Positions 49,694 to 59,170 of a DNA stretch of 64,000 nt are shown here, piece after piece. This DNA is from an uncultured Bacteroidales bacterium. GTDB lineage: Bacteria > Bacteroidota > Bacteroidia > Bacteroidales > F082. The stretch is from the NCBI GenBank assembly GCA_946408345.1, contig CAMJRR010000009.1, positions 1-64,000 of the forward strand. Reading direction: 5' to 3'. Under the pieces are notes generated by a model, which worked only from the letters and a program-made list of their open reading frames with translations, searched no databases and was not told the DNA's origin. Position numbers and translations under genes: made by a program. Position 1 is the first letter of the stretch. The number at the start of each line of letters is the position of its first letter.

Positions 49694-50941
49694 ATGAAAG
49701 TGAAGAAAATTCTTATTGCCGCCCTGATGATGGTTGCGGCTGTATCTTACGGACAGAATAACAACTACATTGGACAGGATTACAAGGTGTCACCCAATGT
49801 GATTACTACAGCTGTGCCTTTTGTCTCCATTTCCCCCGATGCCCGTGGTGGCTCTTTGGGAGATTGTGGCGTGGCCTCTGACCCTGATGTCTATTCAATG
49901 CATTACAATGCTGCCAAGTATGTCTATCTGGAGGACAAGTTTGCTGCCGGATTGGGATATAGTCCATGGTTGCGTAAACTGGTTCCTGATATGAATTTGG
50001 CCTATTTGGCTTTGGCTTATAAGATTAATGACCGTTCATCTGTGGCAGGGACTTTGCGCTACTTTAGCTGTGGAGAGATTGAATTTAGGGATAACTACAA
50101 CCAATCCTTGGGTAAATACACCCCGAACGAATGGGCTATCGACGCTACCTATTCCCGTATGCTTGGTGATTACCTTTCGGGTGCTGTGGCCGGTCGTTTC
50201 ATCTATTCCGACCTGACCCAAAACCAAGGCGATATGGCTCGTCCTGGTATCTCTGTGGCTGCAGATGTGGCTGTCTTCTACAAACGTCCTGTTGAGTGGT
50301 TCAGCACTATGGATGCTGATTTCTCTTGGGGTGCCGCTATCACCAACATTGGTAGTAAGGTCAGCTATAGCGGAATTTCTGATCGTCGCGACTTCATCCC
50401 AACAACACTGCGTGCAGGTGCCAACCTGAAGCTGGAACTTGACGAATACAACTCTTTGGCTTTTATGGTGGATTTCTCCAAGCTGATGGTGCCTACGCCT
50501 CCAGTCATTGCTAGACAGGATAATGGCAGTCCTATCATAAATTCTGATGGCACTTATCAGATTCTCTATGGTAAAGATAATAATGTTTCAGTCGTGCAAG
50601 GTATGATCCAGTCATTCTATGATGCCCCAGGTTATGGCTACAATTCCGACAACGAATTGGTCAACTACGGCAAGTTCTACGAAGAGCTTTGTGAAATCAA
50701 CATCGGTGGTGGTATCGAATATTGGTATAACAACATCTTTGCCGTGCGTGCCGGTTACTTCAATGAGACTGCACTGAAGGGCAACCGTAAGTATGTCACC
50801 CTTGGCGCCGCTTTGAAATACAACGTGTTTGGTCTGGATGTGTCTTACCTGATTCCCGTCAATACGGTGGCAGGCAGCAACCCCTTGGAGAACACCTTGC
50901 GTTTCAACTTGACCTACAGTATGGGTGGAAAGAAGGGCTAA
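49694..50941 (+). CDS. porV: Type IX secretion system outer-membrane protein PorV
   Basis: This 415-residue protein from the ATG at 49694 has a signal peptide (MKVKKILIAALMMVAAVSYG), then the PorV opening (VSPNVITTAVPFVSISPDARGG-type, with LGDCGVASDPDVYSMHYN) and an FadL-like 14-strand barrel ending in SMGGKKG. PorV carries cargo from the T9SS translocon to PorU. The upstream open frame to 49631 contains its own -7 box (TATTTTTG, 49664-49671) and is not coding. A strong terminator follows. Confidence 0.94.
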   Translation: MKVKKILIAALMMVAAVSYGQNNNYIGQDYKVSPNVITTAVPFVSISPDARGGSLGDCGVASDPDVYSMHYNAAKYVYLEDKFAAGLGYSPWLRKLVPDMNLAYLALAYKINDRSSVAGTLRYFSCGEIEFRDNYNQSLGKYTPNEWAIDATYSRMLGDYLSGAVAGRFIYSDLTQNQGDMARPGISVAADVAVFYKRPVEWFSTMDADFSWGAAITNIGSKVSYSGISDRRDFIPTTLRAGANLKLELDEYNSLAFMVDFSKLMVPTPPVIARQDNGSPIINSDGTYQILYGKDNNVSVVQGMIQSFYDAPGYGYNSDNELVNYGKFYEELCEINIGGGIEYWYNNIFAVRAGYFNETALKGNRKYVTLGAALKYNVFGLDVSYLIPVNTVAGSNPLENTLRFNLTYSMGGKKG

Positions 50942-50966
50942 TGTCTGATGACATAGTACAATCGGA

Positions 50967-50990
50967 AGCGGCTATCGAGCCGCTTTTTTT
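50967..50990 (+). terminator. Rho-independent terminator after porV
   Basis: Perfect 7-bp stem AGCGGCT/AGCCGCT, tetraloop ATCG, then seven T residues, 25 nt after the porV stop. Confidence 0.93.
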
Positions 50991-51049
50991 GTGCCAATAA
51001 AATTTCGGATTGCAAAAAGTCTTATTTTTGCAAACAAATTACGAACACT

Positions 51050-51409
51050 ATGAAAAAATTATTACCTCTTTTATTGTTGGCCTTGCTCGCCTTTGCAGGC
51101 TGTCAGAGTGGCCCTGCTACGTACGAAGTGGCGACCAAACCGCACGAGGTGGTCCCTCATGCCGAAAAATTCGTGAACCAATTGGAGAAAAAGTCGAAAC
51201 ACTACTCAGCTGCGGATTGGGATGCTGCTGTGGAACAATTTGTTGCGATGAGTAAGGATTATATTGAAAAGTCTGGATACTTGACACAAGAAGAACGAAT
51301 GAAGTTCGACAAGGCCCGCGTGAAGTTTATGTCGGCTATCGATTCCAATGGCACCGAAGAAGTGGCAAAAAAGGTGAAGAAAGCCTATGCGGACTTGATG
51401 GGGAACTGA
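51050..51409 (+). CDS. Small lipoprotein (DUF6565-like)
   Basis: This 119-residue protein has a lipobox ending at Cys18 (LLAFAGC). The mature part is helical with HAEKFVNQLEKKSKHYSAAD, WDAAVEQFVAMSKDYIE and MKFDKARVKFMSAID, a pattern I associate with DUF6565. It is probably anchored at the outer or inner membrane and of unknown function. A -7 box TATTTTTG stands about 20 nt before the ATG. Confidence 0.7.
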   Translation: MKKLLPLLLLALLAFAGCQSGPATYEVATKPHEVVPHAEKFVNQLEKKSKHYSAADWDAAVEQFVAMSKDYIEKSGYLTQEERMKFDKARVKFMSAIDSNGTEEVAKKVKKAYADLMGN

Positions 51410-51418
51410 AGCAATTCC

Positions 51419-52096
51419 TTATCTCCTGCTATTCCCTAAACTGATGTAATACAACAGCGAAGCCAATGATGACAAGGCTGCAACCACATATGTGCTAGCA
51501 GCCCATCCAAGGGCTTCTCTGGCTTGAGCAATCTCTTTAGTGGTGAGGGAATTGGATGTTTGCAACCATACCAACGCCCGTTTTGAGGCATTGAATTCGA
51601 CAGGCAAAGTGATGACACTAAAAAGGAAAACTATAGCAAACATAGCGATGCCTACCCAGAACAAGGTTGGAAACGTGTTGATGAGGAATAGACCGATAAT
51701 GATGACAAACATCGAAAGCTTTGATGAGATACTGACGGCGGGCACCAAGGCGGTACGCAAGCGTAATGGGGCATAGCCTACTTTGTGTTGTACAGCGTGG
51801 CCGCATTCGTGTGCGGCGACAGCAGCTGCGGCAACACTGTTCATGCGATAAACGTCTTCGCTCAGATTGACAGTTTTCTTGGTCGGGTCGTAATGGTCGG
51901 TCAGTTGGCCCTTGATGCAAGTGACCGAAACATCGTATATTCCGTTGTCGTTGAGCATCTTCTGCGCAATTTGCGCCCCTGTAAGTCCTCCTGGGGAAAG
52001 CACTTTTGAGTATTTGGCAAATATGCTTTTAAGTTTCCATTGGACTAACATTCCTACGATGCCGATGACAATGATAAGAATCCAATTTGTGCTCAT
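51419..52096 (-). CDS. YugP-like membrane zinc metallopeptidase
   Basis: This 225-residue protein from the ATG at 52096 (MSTNWILIIVIGIVG...) has an N-terminal membrane helix, the zinc-site motif AAHECGHAVQH (His96, Glu97, His100) and three further membrane helices. The layout is that of the YugP/neutral zinc metallopeptidase family. It likely cleaves membrane proteins in quality control. The extra 27 upstream residues (to 52177) cover its -7 box TATCTTTG (52125-52132) and are not used. Confidence 0.9.
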   Translation of the reverse strand: MSTNWILIIVIGIVGMLVQWKLKSIFAKYSKVLSPGGLTGAQIAQKMLNDNGIYDVSVTCIKGQLTDHYDPTKKTVNLSEDVYRMNSVAAAAVAAHECGHAVQHKVGYAPLRLRTALVPAVSISSKLSMFVIIIGLFLINTFPTLFWVGIAMFAIVFLFSVITLPVEFNASKRALVWLQTSNSLTTKEIAQAREALGWAASTYVVAALSSLASLLYYISLGNSRR

Positions 52097-52218
52097 ATTT
52101 TCTGCTTTTTTGATGTTTATGGCGCAAAGATAATGGATTTTTTCCGATTGTTTGGTGAAAAAAAAGGTGACCGACACGGTTTTTCTTTATTTTTGAAAAA
52201 TTTTTGAATCATTTCCGT

Positions 52219-52992
52219 ATGATTATGTCAATGCAATCATTTCATTTGTTTTTGATAATCATGGCTGTAGTGGCATTGGTGGTGTTCGTCAGCCTTTTTT
52301 TTGTGGATGCGGGTTATGGCAAGTTCTACAATAAAAAGTGGGGTCCTGCGGTCAACAACAAGCTTGGTTGGGTGTTGATGGAGTCGCCTGTTTTTATTGT
52401 GATGCTGTTTTTATGGTTCTTTTCCGACCGCCGTGGCGATTTGGTGCGTATGGCTTTTCTGTTTTTGTTTGAACTGCACTACATCCAGAGGTCCTTTGTG
52501 TTTCCATTTCGGATGAGAGGGCGAAGCATGATGCCTCTTACTATCGTTTTGATGGGCGTGGTTTTCAATGTGTTGAATGCTATGATGCAAGGAGGATGGA
52601 TTTATTATATTTCTCCCGAAGACTATTATCCCGCCGATTGGCTGACCGATCCGAGGTTTATTGTGGGTTTCTTGGTTTTCATTATTGGGATGTATATCAA
52701 TATCCAGTCCGATGACATCATTCGTAACTTGAGGCAAGAAGGTGACACCAACCATTATTTGCCGCAAGGCGGTATGTTCCGCTATGTGACCTCGGCCAAC
52801 TATTTCGGTGAGTTTGTGGAATGGGTGGGCTTTGCAATACTCACATGGTCGTGGGCAGGTGCCGTGTTTGCCTTATGGACCTTTGCCAACCTCTGCCCGC
52901 GTGCGGCTAGGATTTATGATCGTTACAAACTGGATTTTGGAGAGGAACTGGACACCAAGAAGGTGAAGAGGATTATTCCGTTTATTTATTGA
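52219..52992 (+). CDS. 3-oxo-5-alpha-steroid 4-dehydrogenase family (SRD5A-like) membrane protein
   Basis: This 257-residue protein has about six membrane helices and the conserved C-terminal reductase motif (GMFRYVTSANYFGEFVEWVGFAIL, LCPRAARIYDRYK). It resembles steroid 5-alpha-reductases and DUF1295 proteins, which reduce an enone with NADPH; the bacterial substrate is unknown. The ATG at 52219 (or 52225, 52231) is chosen over a TTG at 52204 because a -7 box TATTTTTG lies at 52188-52195. It is divergent from the metallopeptidase. Confidence 0.85.
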   Translation: MIMSMQSFHLFLIIMAVVALVVFVSLFFVDAGYGKFYNKKWGPAVNNKLGWVLMESPVFIVMLFLWFFSDRRGDLVRMAFLFLFELHYIQRSFVFPFRMRGRSMMPLTIVLMGVVFNVLNAMMQGGWIYYISPEDYYPADWLTDPRFIVGFLVFIIGMYINIQSDDIIRNLRQEGDTNHYLPQGGMFRYVTSANYFGEFVEWVGFAILTWSWAGAVFALWTFANLCPRAARIYDRYKLDFGEELDTKKVKRIIPFIY

Positions 52993-53002
52993 TGATAAGT
53001 AA

Positions 53003-53122
53003 ATGAGCAAATTTAGTTTACATAAAAGACGCGAGACTGCGAGACTACGTGACATAGGCTTGTCACAAAGTCCCGAAGTCCCGTGTCCCGAAGTCAAAAG
53101 ATATTGTAGTTTAGTTTTGAAC
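53003..53122. repeat. Dispersed palindromic element, copy C
   Basis: It starts with the same ATGAGCAAATTTAGTTT and ends with the same TAGTTTTGAAC as copy A (272-430), but the inside differs (GACTGCGAGACTAC-type repeats and GTCCCGAAGTC repeats). Downstream (53205-53220) CCAATGGTCATAGTT again resembles copy A. The stretch 52993-53231 has no gene. Confidence 0.65.
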
Positions 53123-53231
53123 TCTTACATAAATGATTAATTTGACTGTGATTTGTGGCTTTGACTTGGCCGCTTTTTCCTTTTGGAAAGTGCCCGCCAT
53201 CATTGCCAATGGTCATAGTTAGCAAAGACTT

Positions 53232-54467
53232 ATGGAAAACTCTGTGATATTTACTCCATGTGAAATTGGCCCCATCACCTTACGTAATAGGGTGATACGT
53301 TCGGCAGCTTTTGAGAATATGGCATACGGCAACCGTCCTTCCGACGATTTACTTGATTATCATAAAGCCGTTGCTCGGGGTGGCGTCGCTATGACGACGG
53401 TGGCCTATGCTGCGGTTAATAAGTCGGGCCTCTCATTCAATGGCCAGCTTTGGATGCGTGAGGAAATTGTCCCCGACCTGAAACGTCTCACCGATGCCGT
53501 TCACAGTTATGGCGCGAAGGCTTCCATCCAGTTGGGACACTGTGGCAATATGACGCATCGTTCCACTTGCGGTTGTTTGCCGGTAGGCGCCTCTGGTGGT
53601 TTCAATTTGTATTCTCCGACCTTTGTGAGAAAACTCAAAAAAGCGGAAATTTATGCTCTGGTACTCGACTTTGGCAAGGCCGTCAACTTGGCGCGAAAGG
53701 CGGGTTTCGATTGCGTGGAAATTCATGCAGGACATGGTTATCTCATCAGCCAATTCCTTTCGCCTTATACCAACCACCGTCATGATGAGTTTGGTGGAAC
53801 ACTTGACAATAGGATGCGTTTTATGAAGCTTGTTGTCGAAGAGGTGATGCGCGCCGCTGGTAACGATATGGCTGTAGTGGTTAAGATGAATATGCACGAT
53901 GGTTTCAAAAAAGGGATGGATCAGGACGACTGCATCATTGTGGCCAAAGAGTTGGAAAAGCTTGGTGTTCACGCTATTGTGCTTTCGGCTGGCTTCGTTA
54001 GTAAGGCTCCAATGGAAGTGATGCGTGGCGCTATGCCGCTCAAGACCTTCCGCTATTATATGGACACGAAAAAGTTTTGGTGGCTGAAGGCTGGACTAGC
54101 GTTGTTCGGTCGCTTATTGGTGCCCACGGTGCCCTACAGTGAGGGCTATTTCTTAAAGGATGCCAAGGTGTTTCGCGCCAACTTGAAACTACCTTTGATA
54201 TATGTAGGTGGTATGATTTCAAAGGAAAAAATGGAAGAAGTGCTCAATTCGGGCTTTGTGGCCTTACAGATGGCACGGGCTTTGATTAATGATACGGATT
54301 TTGTCAACAAACTGCACAGCGGCGAAGTGACGCGAAGCGAGTGCAAGCATTCCAATTATTGCATCGGACGCATGTATTCTATGGAAATGAAATGCCATCA
54401 TTGCGTGGATGAGGAACTGCCGAAGAGCATCAGGAAAGAGATTAGTAAGGCAGAAAAGAAAGGATGA
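53232..54467 (+). CDS. NADH:flavin oxidoreductase (Old Yellow Enzyme family)
   Basis: This 411-residue TIM-barrel FMN enzyme has FTPCEIGPITLRNRVIRSA, IQLGHCGN, the OYE active-site motif EIHAGHGYLISQFLSP followed by NHRHDEFGG, VVVKMN and IYVGGM. A C-terminal Cys cluster (CKHSNYC ... CHHC) could hold an Fe-S centre, although the second flavoprotein domain of 2,4-dienoyl-CoA-reductase-type enzymes is absent. It reduces activated double bonds with NAD(P)H, substrate unknown. The stop overlaps the SDR gene by 4 bp. Confidence 0.92.
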   Translation: MENSVIFTPCEIGPITLRNRVIRSAAFENMAYGNRPSDDLLDYHKAVARGGVAMTTVAYAAVNKSGLSFNGQLWMREEIVPDLKRLTDAVHSYGAKASIQLGHCGNMTHRSTCGCLPVGASGGFNLYSPTFVRKLKKAEIYALVLDFGKAVNLARKAGFDCVEIHAGHGYLISQFLSPYTNHRHDEFGGTLDNRMRFMKLVVEEVMRAAGNDMAVVVKMNMHDGFKKGMDQDDCIIVAKELEKLGVHAIVLSAGFVSKAPMEVMRGAMPLKTFRYYMDTKKFWWLKAGLALFGRLLVPTVPYSEGYFLKDAKVFRANLKLPLIYVGGMISKEKMEEVLNSGFVALQMARALINDTDFVNKLHSGEVTRSECKHSNYCIGRMYSMEMKCHHCVDEELPKSIRKEISKAEKKG

Positions 54468-55279
54468 ACATACAAAAATGGTTGAATCGGTTTCAGGAAG
54501 CATATGGGCATCGGCCTTGGGCTTTGGTTACGGGCGGCAGCTCGGGAATGGGCTTGGAGTATGCATGCCAGTTGTCTGAAATTGGATGCAATCTATTGTT
54601 GGTAAGCAATCAAGAGGAAGAACTAAGATGTGTAACCGAGAAATTGAAGCAAGGCCGAGATGCTCAAGTGTTATCGCATTATCAGAACTTAGCCACTGAA
54701 ACGGCGGCTGAGGAATTAGTGGGTTTTTGTCGGGCTAAGGGCTTGCAAATCGACATTCTCATTAATAATGCAGGGATGTTTTTCTTTGAGGAGTTGTCCA
54801 AAGAAAATGAATCTAAAGCATTGGCGATGATGCGTTTGCATATTTTTACTCCGACGAGATTATGTGTGCTTTTCGGTGAAGATATGAAAAAGCGAGGCTA
54901 TGGATACATTCTCAATATGTCATCAATGGCTGCCAAGTTGCCCTGTCCAGGAATCGCGATTTACTCCGCATCGAAAGCCTATCTGAAGAGTTTCAGCAAG
55001 TCGCTCTATTTCGAGATGCGACCTTATGGTGTTGGCGTAACCACGGTCTGTCCCGCAGCCATTGCCACACCGCTTTATAAAATGAAACCTTGTCTGTTGA
55101 AACTAGGTGTGAAAGTCGGGTTGATAGGCACACCTCAATGGTTGGTACGTAAGGCTTTGAAAGGTATGATTCGGAAGAAAAGGGTGTTGAAACCAGGACT
55201 TATGAACCTTTACTTGCCACCTTTGATTGCTGTATTACCCAAAGGATTGGTTAATAGGATATGGCAAAAATACAAATGA
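54464..55279 (+). CDS. Short-chain dehydrogenase/reductase
   Basis: This 271-residue Rossmann-fold enzyme has the nucleotide motif TGGSSGMG (23-30), INNAG (about 99-103), the catalytic Ser in NMSSMA and the YxxxK motif YSASK. These are classical SDR features. It probably oxidises or reduces an alcohol or ketone, possibly a lipid or steroid-like compound, given the neighbouring OYE and SRD5A-like genes (inference). It overlaps the previous gene by 4 bp and the next by 19 bp. Confidence 0.93.
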   Translation: MNIQKWLNRFQEAYGHRPWALVTGGSSGMGLEYACQLSEIGCNLLLVSNQEEELRCVTEKLKQGRDAQVLSHYQNLATETAAEELVGFCRAKGLQIDILINNAGMFFFEELSKENESKALAMMRLHIFTPTRLCVLFGEDMKKRGYGYILNMSSMAAKLPCPGIAIYSASKAYLKSFSKSLYFEMRPYGVGVTTVCPAAIATPLYKMKPCLLKLGVKVGLIGTPQWLVRKALKGMIRKKRVLKPGLMNLYLPPLIAVLPKGLVNRIWQKYK

Positions 55280-56208
55280 CCCTATTGTGCCTACTGTCAT
55301 ACATGACGGTTTCTGCACAACGTTACGAGAAGGTGCCTTTTGGCGACTTCGAGCAGTGGGCTGTTCGATTTATTACTGAATCGCAAATCATTGGTGGCCA
55401 AGAGAAGACTTTGTATGTAATTGGTCCTGATGATACCATTCATAGTAATGCCCCATACGATTATAAGAACACGATTTGGTCGTCATCCAATGCCTTCGCT
55501 AAGGTGATGGGCGTGGTGAAAACCAGCACTAATGTCACACCCGACAAGGGGCCTAACGGAAAATGTGCCAAATTGGTCACCCAGTTTGCATCGTGTAAAG
55601 TGGCTGGTTTAATCAATATCAAAGTGTTGGCAGCAGGCTCCATTTTTTGGGGAAAGATGTTGGAACCTGTCACAGGTGTCAATGAACCGTATGCTTTTAT
55701 GGATTGGGGCATCCCTTTTACTAAACGGCCTAAGGCATTGGTCCTTAATTACAAAACAACCATTCCCAATGAGGGGAAGCTTGTTAAGGGCACTACGTTC
55801 CGTACCATAGAATATGACGGTTACGACCCGGCAGAGATTCTATTCATTTTGCAATATCGGTGGGAGGACGACAAAGGCAACATTCATGCGAAAAGGGTAG
55901 GGACAGCGGCTTGTCATATTGGAAAAACTTCAAATGGATGGGTAAAGGATTTCAGAGTGCCTGTGATTTATGGTGATGCAAGAAAATCAAAAGATTACAA
56001 ACCCTATATGGATTTGGTTTCTGGAGAGAAGACAATGTATGCCTTGAATGGGAAAGGCAAGAAAAAAACAATTCAGGAAGAGGCTTGGGCTATGCCGGAT
56101 TGCCCTGTCACCCATGCAATTATGATGATTACCTCAGGCAGTCAAGGCGCATTTACCGGGGCTTTGGGCAACGTGCTGTGGGTGGATGAGATAAGATTGG
56201 AGTATTGA
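55261..56208 (+). CDS. PCMD domain-containing secreted protein
   Basis: This 315-residue protein has a signal peptide (LLCLLSYMTVSAQ) and a body matching the putative carbohydrate metabolism domain PCMD (FGDFEQWAVRFITES, FAKVMGVVKTST, KCAKLVTQ, FTKRPKALVLNYK, GNVLWVDEIRLEY). PCMD proteins are beta-sandwich proteins often linked to glycan use or adhesion, with no known activity. It has an unusual 19-bp start overlap with the SDR gene, so translation may be coupled. Confidence 0.85.
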   Translation: MAKIQMTLLCLLSYMTVSAQRYEKVPFGDFEQWAVRFITESQIIGGQEKTLYVIGPDDTIHSNAPYDYKNTIWSSSNAFAKVMGVVKTSTNVTPDKGPNGKCAKLVTQFASCKVAGLINIKVLAAGSIFWGKMLEPVTGVNEPYAFMDWGIPFTKRPKALVLNYKTTIPNEGKLVKGTTFRTIEYDGYDPAEILFILQYRWEDDKGNIHAKRVGTAACHIGKTSNGWVKDFRVPVIYGDARKSKDYKPYMDLVSGEKTMYALNGKGKKKTIQEEAWAMPDCPVTHAIMMITSGSQGAFTGALGNVLWVDEIRLEY

Positions 56209-56295
56209 GTGTTTTTTCAAGATTTGAATTGATTTTCCAAAACTTTTCCTATTTTTGCACCCGTTTTTTGAGAACTATTAAACACAACATTGACT

Positions 56296-56742
56296 ATGGA
56301 CTTAAGCAAAATTGTTTCAATATCTGGCAAACCCGGACTGTATCAGATTAGATCACAAGCCATTGGAAGGCTTATTGTTGAATCGGTTGTTGACGGAAAA
56401 TGCTCACCAGCCTTTGCACATAACCGTATGAGTTCACTAGAGGAAATTTCCATCTTTTCTACCGATGATGATCGTCCCCTGAAGGAAGTTTTCAAAATGA
56501 TTCATGATAAGATGGGCGATAAGGTGGACTTCGATTACAAAAAGGCCACGAACGAACAACTGCGTGAGAAATTTGCATTTGTTATGCCCGACTATGACGA
56601 AGAGGCCGTTTATCCATCCGATATGAAGAAAGTCTTCGCTTGGTATCAGATGTTGGTAGATAAGAACTTGCTTGACTTCACCGAAGAGGAGGCCAAACCG
56701 GAAGCAGAATCACCGGCCGAAACTTCGACTGAAAAAGAATAA
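56296..56742 (+). CDS. DUF5606 domain-containing protein
   Basis: This 148-residue cytoplasmic protein starts MDLSKIVSISGKPGLYQI, the DUF5606 pattern (ISGKPGLY, RLIVESV, LEEISIFSTDD). The ATG at 56296 is preferred to a TTG two codons earlier. The C-terminus is a Glu/Pro/Ser-rich tail. Function unknown; conserved in Bacteroidetes. A -7-like TATTTTTGC lies about 50 nt upstream and a strong terminator follows. Confidence 0.87.
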   Translation: MDLSKIVSISGKPGLYQIRSQAIGRLIVESVVDGKCSPAFAHNRMSSLEEISIFSTDDDRPLKEVFKMIHDKMGDKVDFDYKKATNEQLREKFAFVMPDYDEEAVYPSDMKKVFAWYQMLVDKNLLDFTEEEAKPEAESPAETSTEKE

Positions 56743-56772
56743 TGTATTGTTTTTTATGGCATATTATGATGG

Positions 56773-56796
56773 AAAAGCCGCGTTTGCGGCTTTTTT
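56773..56796 (+). terminator. Rho-independent terminator after DUF5606
   Basis: Perfect stem AAAAGCCGC/GCGGCTTTT with a 4-nt loop GTTT and a T-run, 30 nt after the stop. The flanking A and T runs mean it could work in both directions. Confidence 0.93.
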
Positions 56797-56829
56797 GTAT
56801 CTTTGTGCCATCCTAAATGATAGAATTAT

Positions 56830-57594
56830 ATGGAAAAACAGATTGCTGATTTCAAGCTGGTTGAGAAGCAGGACTATGGCCGGTCGGTACTGATGCGACT
56901 TCAGACAGACCAGACATTGCCAGAGATTGCGCCTGGACAATTTGTGCAGGTGCGTGTCGAAGGCTCGCCAAGCACTTACCTGCGTCGTCCTATTTCCATC
57001 CATGACGTGGATTTCAAACAGAATGAAATCACTCTGTTGATTCAACTAGTGGGTGAGGGGACGAGACATTTGGCAGCAGCCAAGAAAGATGATATTGTTA
57101 ATATGGTGTTACCGCTTGGCAAAGGCTTCTCGTTTCCCGAAATAGGGGAGAGGTGTCTCCTCGTCGGTGGCGGCATTGGCATCGCTCCGTTGTATTATTT
57201 CGCCAAGGTGTTGGTCGAGAAAGGGATTCGCCCCACTTTGCTTTTGGGCGGAAAATCAGCATCGGATTTGCTTCGTTTGGCTGATTACCAGCAATTTGGC
57301 AAGACCTTCGTGACCACAGAAGACGGCTCAATGGGCGAGAAAGGCTTCGTGACGCAACATTCTTTGTGGCAACAGCAAAGTTTTGACAAGATATACGTCT
57401 GTGGACCGAAACCTATGATGAAGGCCGTGGCGAAACTGGCCGCCGATAAGGATGTCTGGTGCGAAGTATCGCTCGAAAATCTTATGGCTTGTGGCTTGGG
57501 TGCCTGCCTCTGCTGCGTGGAGGACACCGTCGACGGCCACGTGTGCGTCTGCAAGGAAGGACCGGTATTTAACACAAGGAGATTGAAATGGTGA
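56830..57594 (+). CDS. pyrK: Dihydroorotate dehydrogenase B electron-transfer subunit
   Basis: This 254-residue protein has the ferredoxin-reductase-like FAD motif [11 protein letters not shown], the NAD-binding motif [15 protein letters not shown] and a C-terminal [2Fe-2S] site of four Cys ([12 protein letters not shown] ... HVCVC). It passes electrons from dihydroorotate, via PyrD, to NAD+. It overlaps pyrD by 7 bp, the usual pyrK-pyrD coupling. Confidence 0.96.
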   Translation: MEKQIADFKLVEKQDYGRSVLMRLQTDQTLPEIAPGQFVQVRVEGSPSTYLRRPISIHDVDFKQNEITLLIQLVGEGTRHLAAAKKDDIVNMVLPLGKGFSFPEIGERCLLVGGGIGIAPLYYFAKVLVEKGIRPTLLLGGKSASDLLRLADYQQFGKTFVTTEDGSMGEKGFVTQHSLWQQQSFDKIYVCGPKPMMKAVAKLAADKDVWCEVSLENLMACGLGACLCCVEDTVDGHVCVCKEGPVFNTRRLKW

Positions 57595-58502
57595 ACATGA
57601 CGATAGATTTGGGTCGCGGCTTGGTGCTGCGCAACCCTGTGATGACGGCTTCGGGTACCTTCGGCTACGGCGAGGAATACACCGATTTCGTGGACTTGTC
57701 GCAATTGGGCGGAATCATTGTAAAGGGTACGACTTTGCATCCGCGCGAGGGCAATCCCTATCCTCGTATGGCAGAAACTGCCTCGGGGATGTTGAACTGT
57801 GTCGGACTGCAAAACAAAGGTGTACAATACTTTATCGACACGATTTATCCCCGTATCAAGGACTTTGACACTAATGTGTTGCTCAATCTCTCGGGCTCCA
57901 CTTTGGAGGACTATGTGAAAGGTGCCGAGATGGTGGATGCCTTGGACAAGATTCCTGCCATCGAGCTGAATGTGTCATGCCCCAATGTGAAGCAAGGCGG
58001 CATGGCCTTTGGTGTGACCACCACAGGCATCTCGCAGGTCGTTTCCGAGGTGCGCAAAGTATATCACAAACATTTGATGGTCAAGTTGTCGCCGAATGTG
58101 ACCAATATCGCTGAGATTGCTTTGGCAGTCGAGGCTTCGGGTGCTGACTCAGTGTCGCTCATCAACACCTTGATGGGTATGGCCATTGACGCGGAGAAGC
58201 GCAAACCGAAATTGTCAGTCATTACGGGTGGTTTGTCAGGTGCTTGCGTTAAGCCTGTGGCTTTGCGGATGGTGTGGCAGGTGGCCAAGGCGGTGAAGAT
58301 TCCCGTAGTGGGTCTGGGCGGCATTTCCAATGCCACCGATGCCGTGGAATTTATGCTTGTCGGAGCCTCCGCCATCGAAATCGGCACGGCCAATTTCATC
58401 GATCCAGCGATTTCGGCAAAGGTCGCTTGGGGAATTAACGAGTATTGCGAAAGGCACGGCTTCCAAAAGGCTACGGATTTGATAGGGGCTTTGGAGTGTT
58501 GA
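57588..58502 (+). CDS. pyrD: Dihydroorotate dehydrogenase B catalytic subunit
   Basis: This 304-residue TIM-barrel FMN enzyme has [33 protein letters not shown] (active-site Cys), VKLSPNVT and [19 protein letters not shown]. It oxidises dihydroorotate to orotate in pyrimidine synthesis with PyrK. Its last 32 bp overlap the convergent gene at 58471-59058. Confidence 0.97.
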   Translation: MVNMTIDLGRGLVLRNPVMTASGTFGYGEEYTDFVDLSQLGGIIVKGTTLHPREGNPYPRMAETASGMLNCVGLQNKGVQYFIDTIYPRIKDFDTNVLLNLSGSTLEDYVKGAEMVDALDKIPAIELNVSCPNVKQGGMAFGVTTTGISQVVSEVRKVYHKHLMVKLSPNVTNIAEIALAVEASGADSVSLINTLMGMAIDAEKRKPKLSVITGGLSGACVKPVALRMVWQVAKAVKIPVVGLGGISNATDAVEFMLVGASAIEIGTANFIDPAISAKVAWGINEYCERHGFQKATDLIGALEC

Positions 58503-59058
58503 TTCCCAATTCACACAGCCCATCCTTGTTGCCCACCACAAAGGCCACAGGCGGATTACTGCCTTGCATAAGGTCGTTCAGATACAATGGTTCGCCAAGG
58601 ATGAAAAGCCCGCAGCGGAAGGTGTTGCCTGCTTTCAGCTTTGAGTTTTCAGACTGTTCCACGATGAACTGATAATCACCAAGGTAACGGAAAACGCAGC
58701 GACGGTTGGGTTTCCATGATACGGAGACAAGGTCACCAACCTTCAAGTCTTCCGTCTTGATGTGTTGTTTGGTCACGCGATCCGATCCGTTGTCTTGGCC
58801 GATATGTTCCAGAAAACCGTCCCAATCTTGAAAGCCCAAGAATTTTGAGAGGATTTCAAGCGTGCTGTTGCGGGTGGTGTCGGGACCATCGACATAGCCC
58901 CAAAGGCGTTTCAGCGTGGAGGTACTGATGTTCTCATGTGTGCGTTCCCAAATGGCACCACTGAGAAAAGTGAAATCGTTCGATGTCTTCATCTTGCGGC
59001 CTACACTTTCTTCGATTTGCTGCTTGAGCTCGGAGATCTCTGGACTGGTTTTCTGCAT
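58471..59058 (-). CDS. Hypothetical protein, helical N-terminus and beta-barrel-like C-terminus
   Basis: This 195-residue protein from the ATG at 59058 ([20 protein letters not shown]...) has a part around 25-95 ([45 protein letters not shown]) that recurs in Bacteroidetes proteins that may bind DNA or peptides in a helix-turn-helix-like manner. The C-terminal half ([20 protein letters not shown]) looks like a small beta-barrel. I know no name for it. It is divergent from the Ser/Thr kinase, so the two may be functionally linked. Confidence 0.72.
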   Translation of the reverse strand: MQKTSPEISELKQQIEESVGRKMKTSNDFTFLSGAIWERTHENISTSTLKRLWGYVDGPDTTRNSTLEILSKFLGFQDWDGFLEHIGQDNGSDRVTKQHIKTEDLKVGDLVSVSWKPNRRCVFRYLGDYQFIVEQSENSKLKAGNTFRCGLFILGEPLYLNDLMQGSNPPVAFVVGNKDGLCELGINTPKPLSNP

Positions 59059-59122
59059 GGCGATTCGTTTTGCATGCAAAAATGCGACTTCTTTCCGAAA
59101 TAGTGAAATTCTTTTTGGTTCA

Positions 59123-59155
59123 TTTGGTGATAGAATTGTAGATTCCGTAATTTTG
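59123..59155 (+). promoter_or_regulatory. Consensus promoter for the Ser/Thr kinase
   Basis: TTTG at 59123-59126, 21-nt spacer, TAATTTTG at 59148-59155, then ATG 15 nt later. An exact match to TTTG-N19/21-TAnnTTTG. Confidence 0.75.
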
Positions 59156-59170
59156 CCGAAAATTGTGGTT

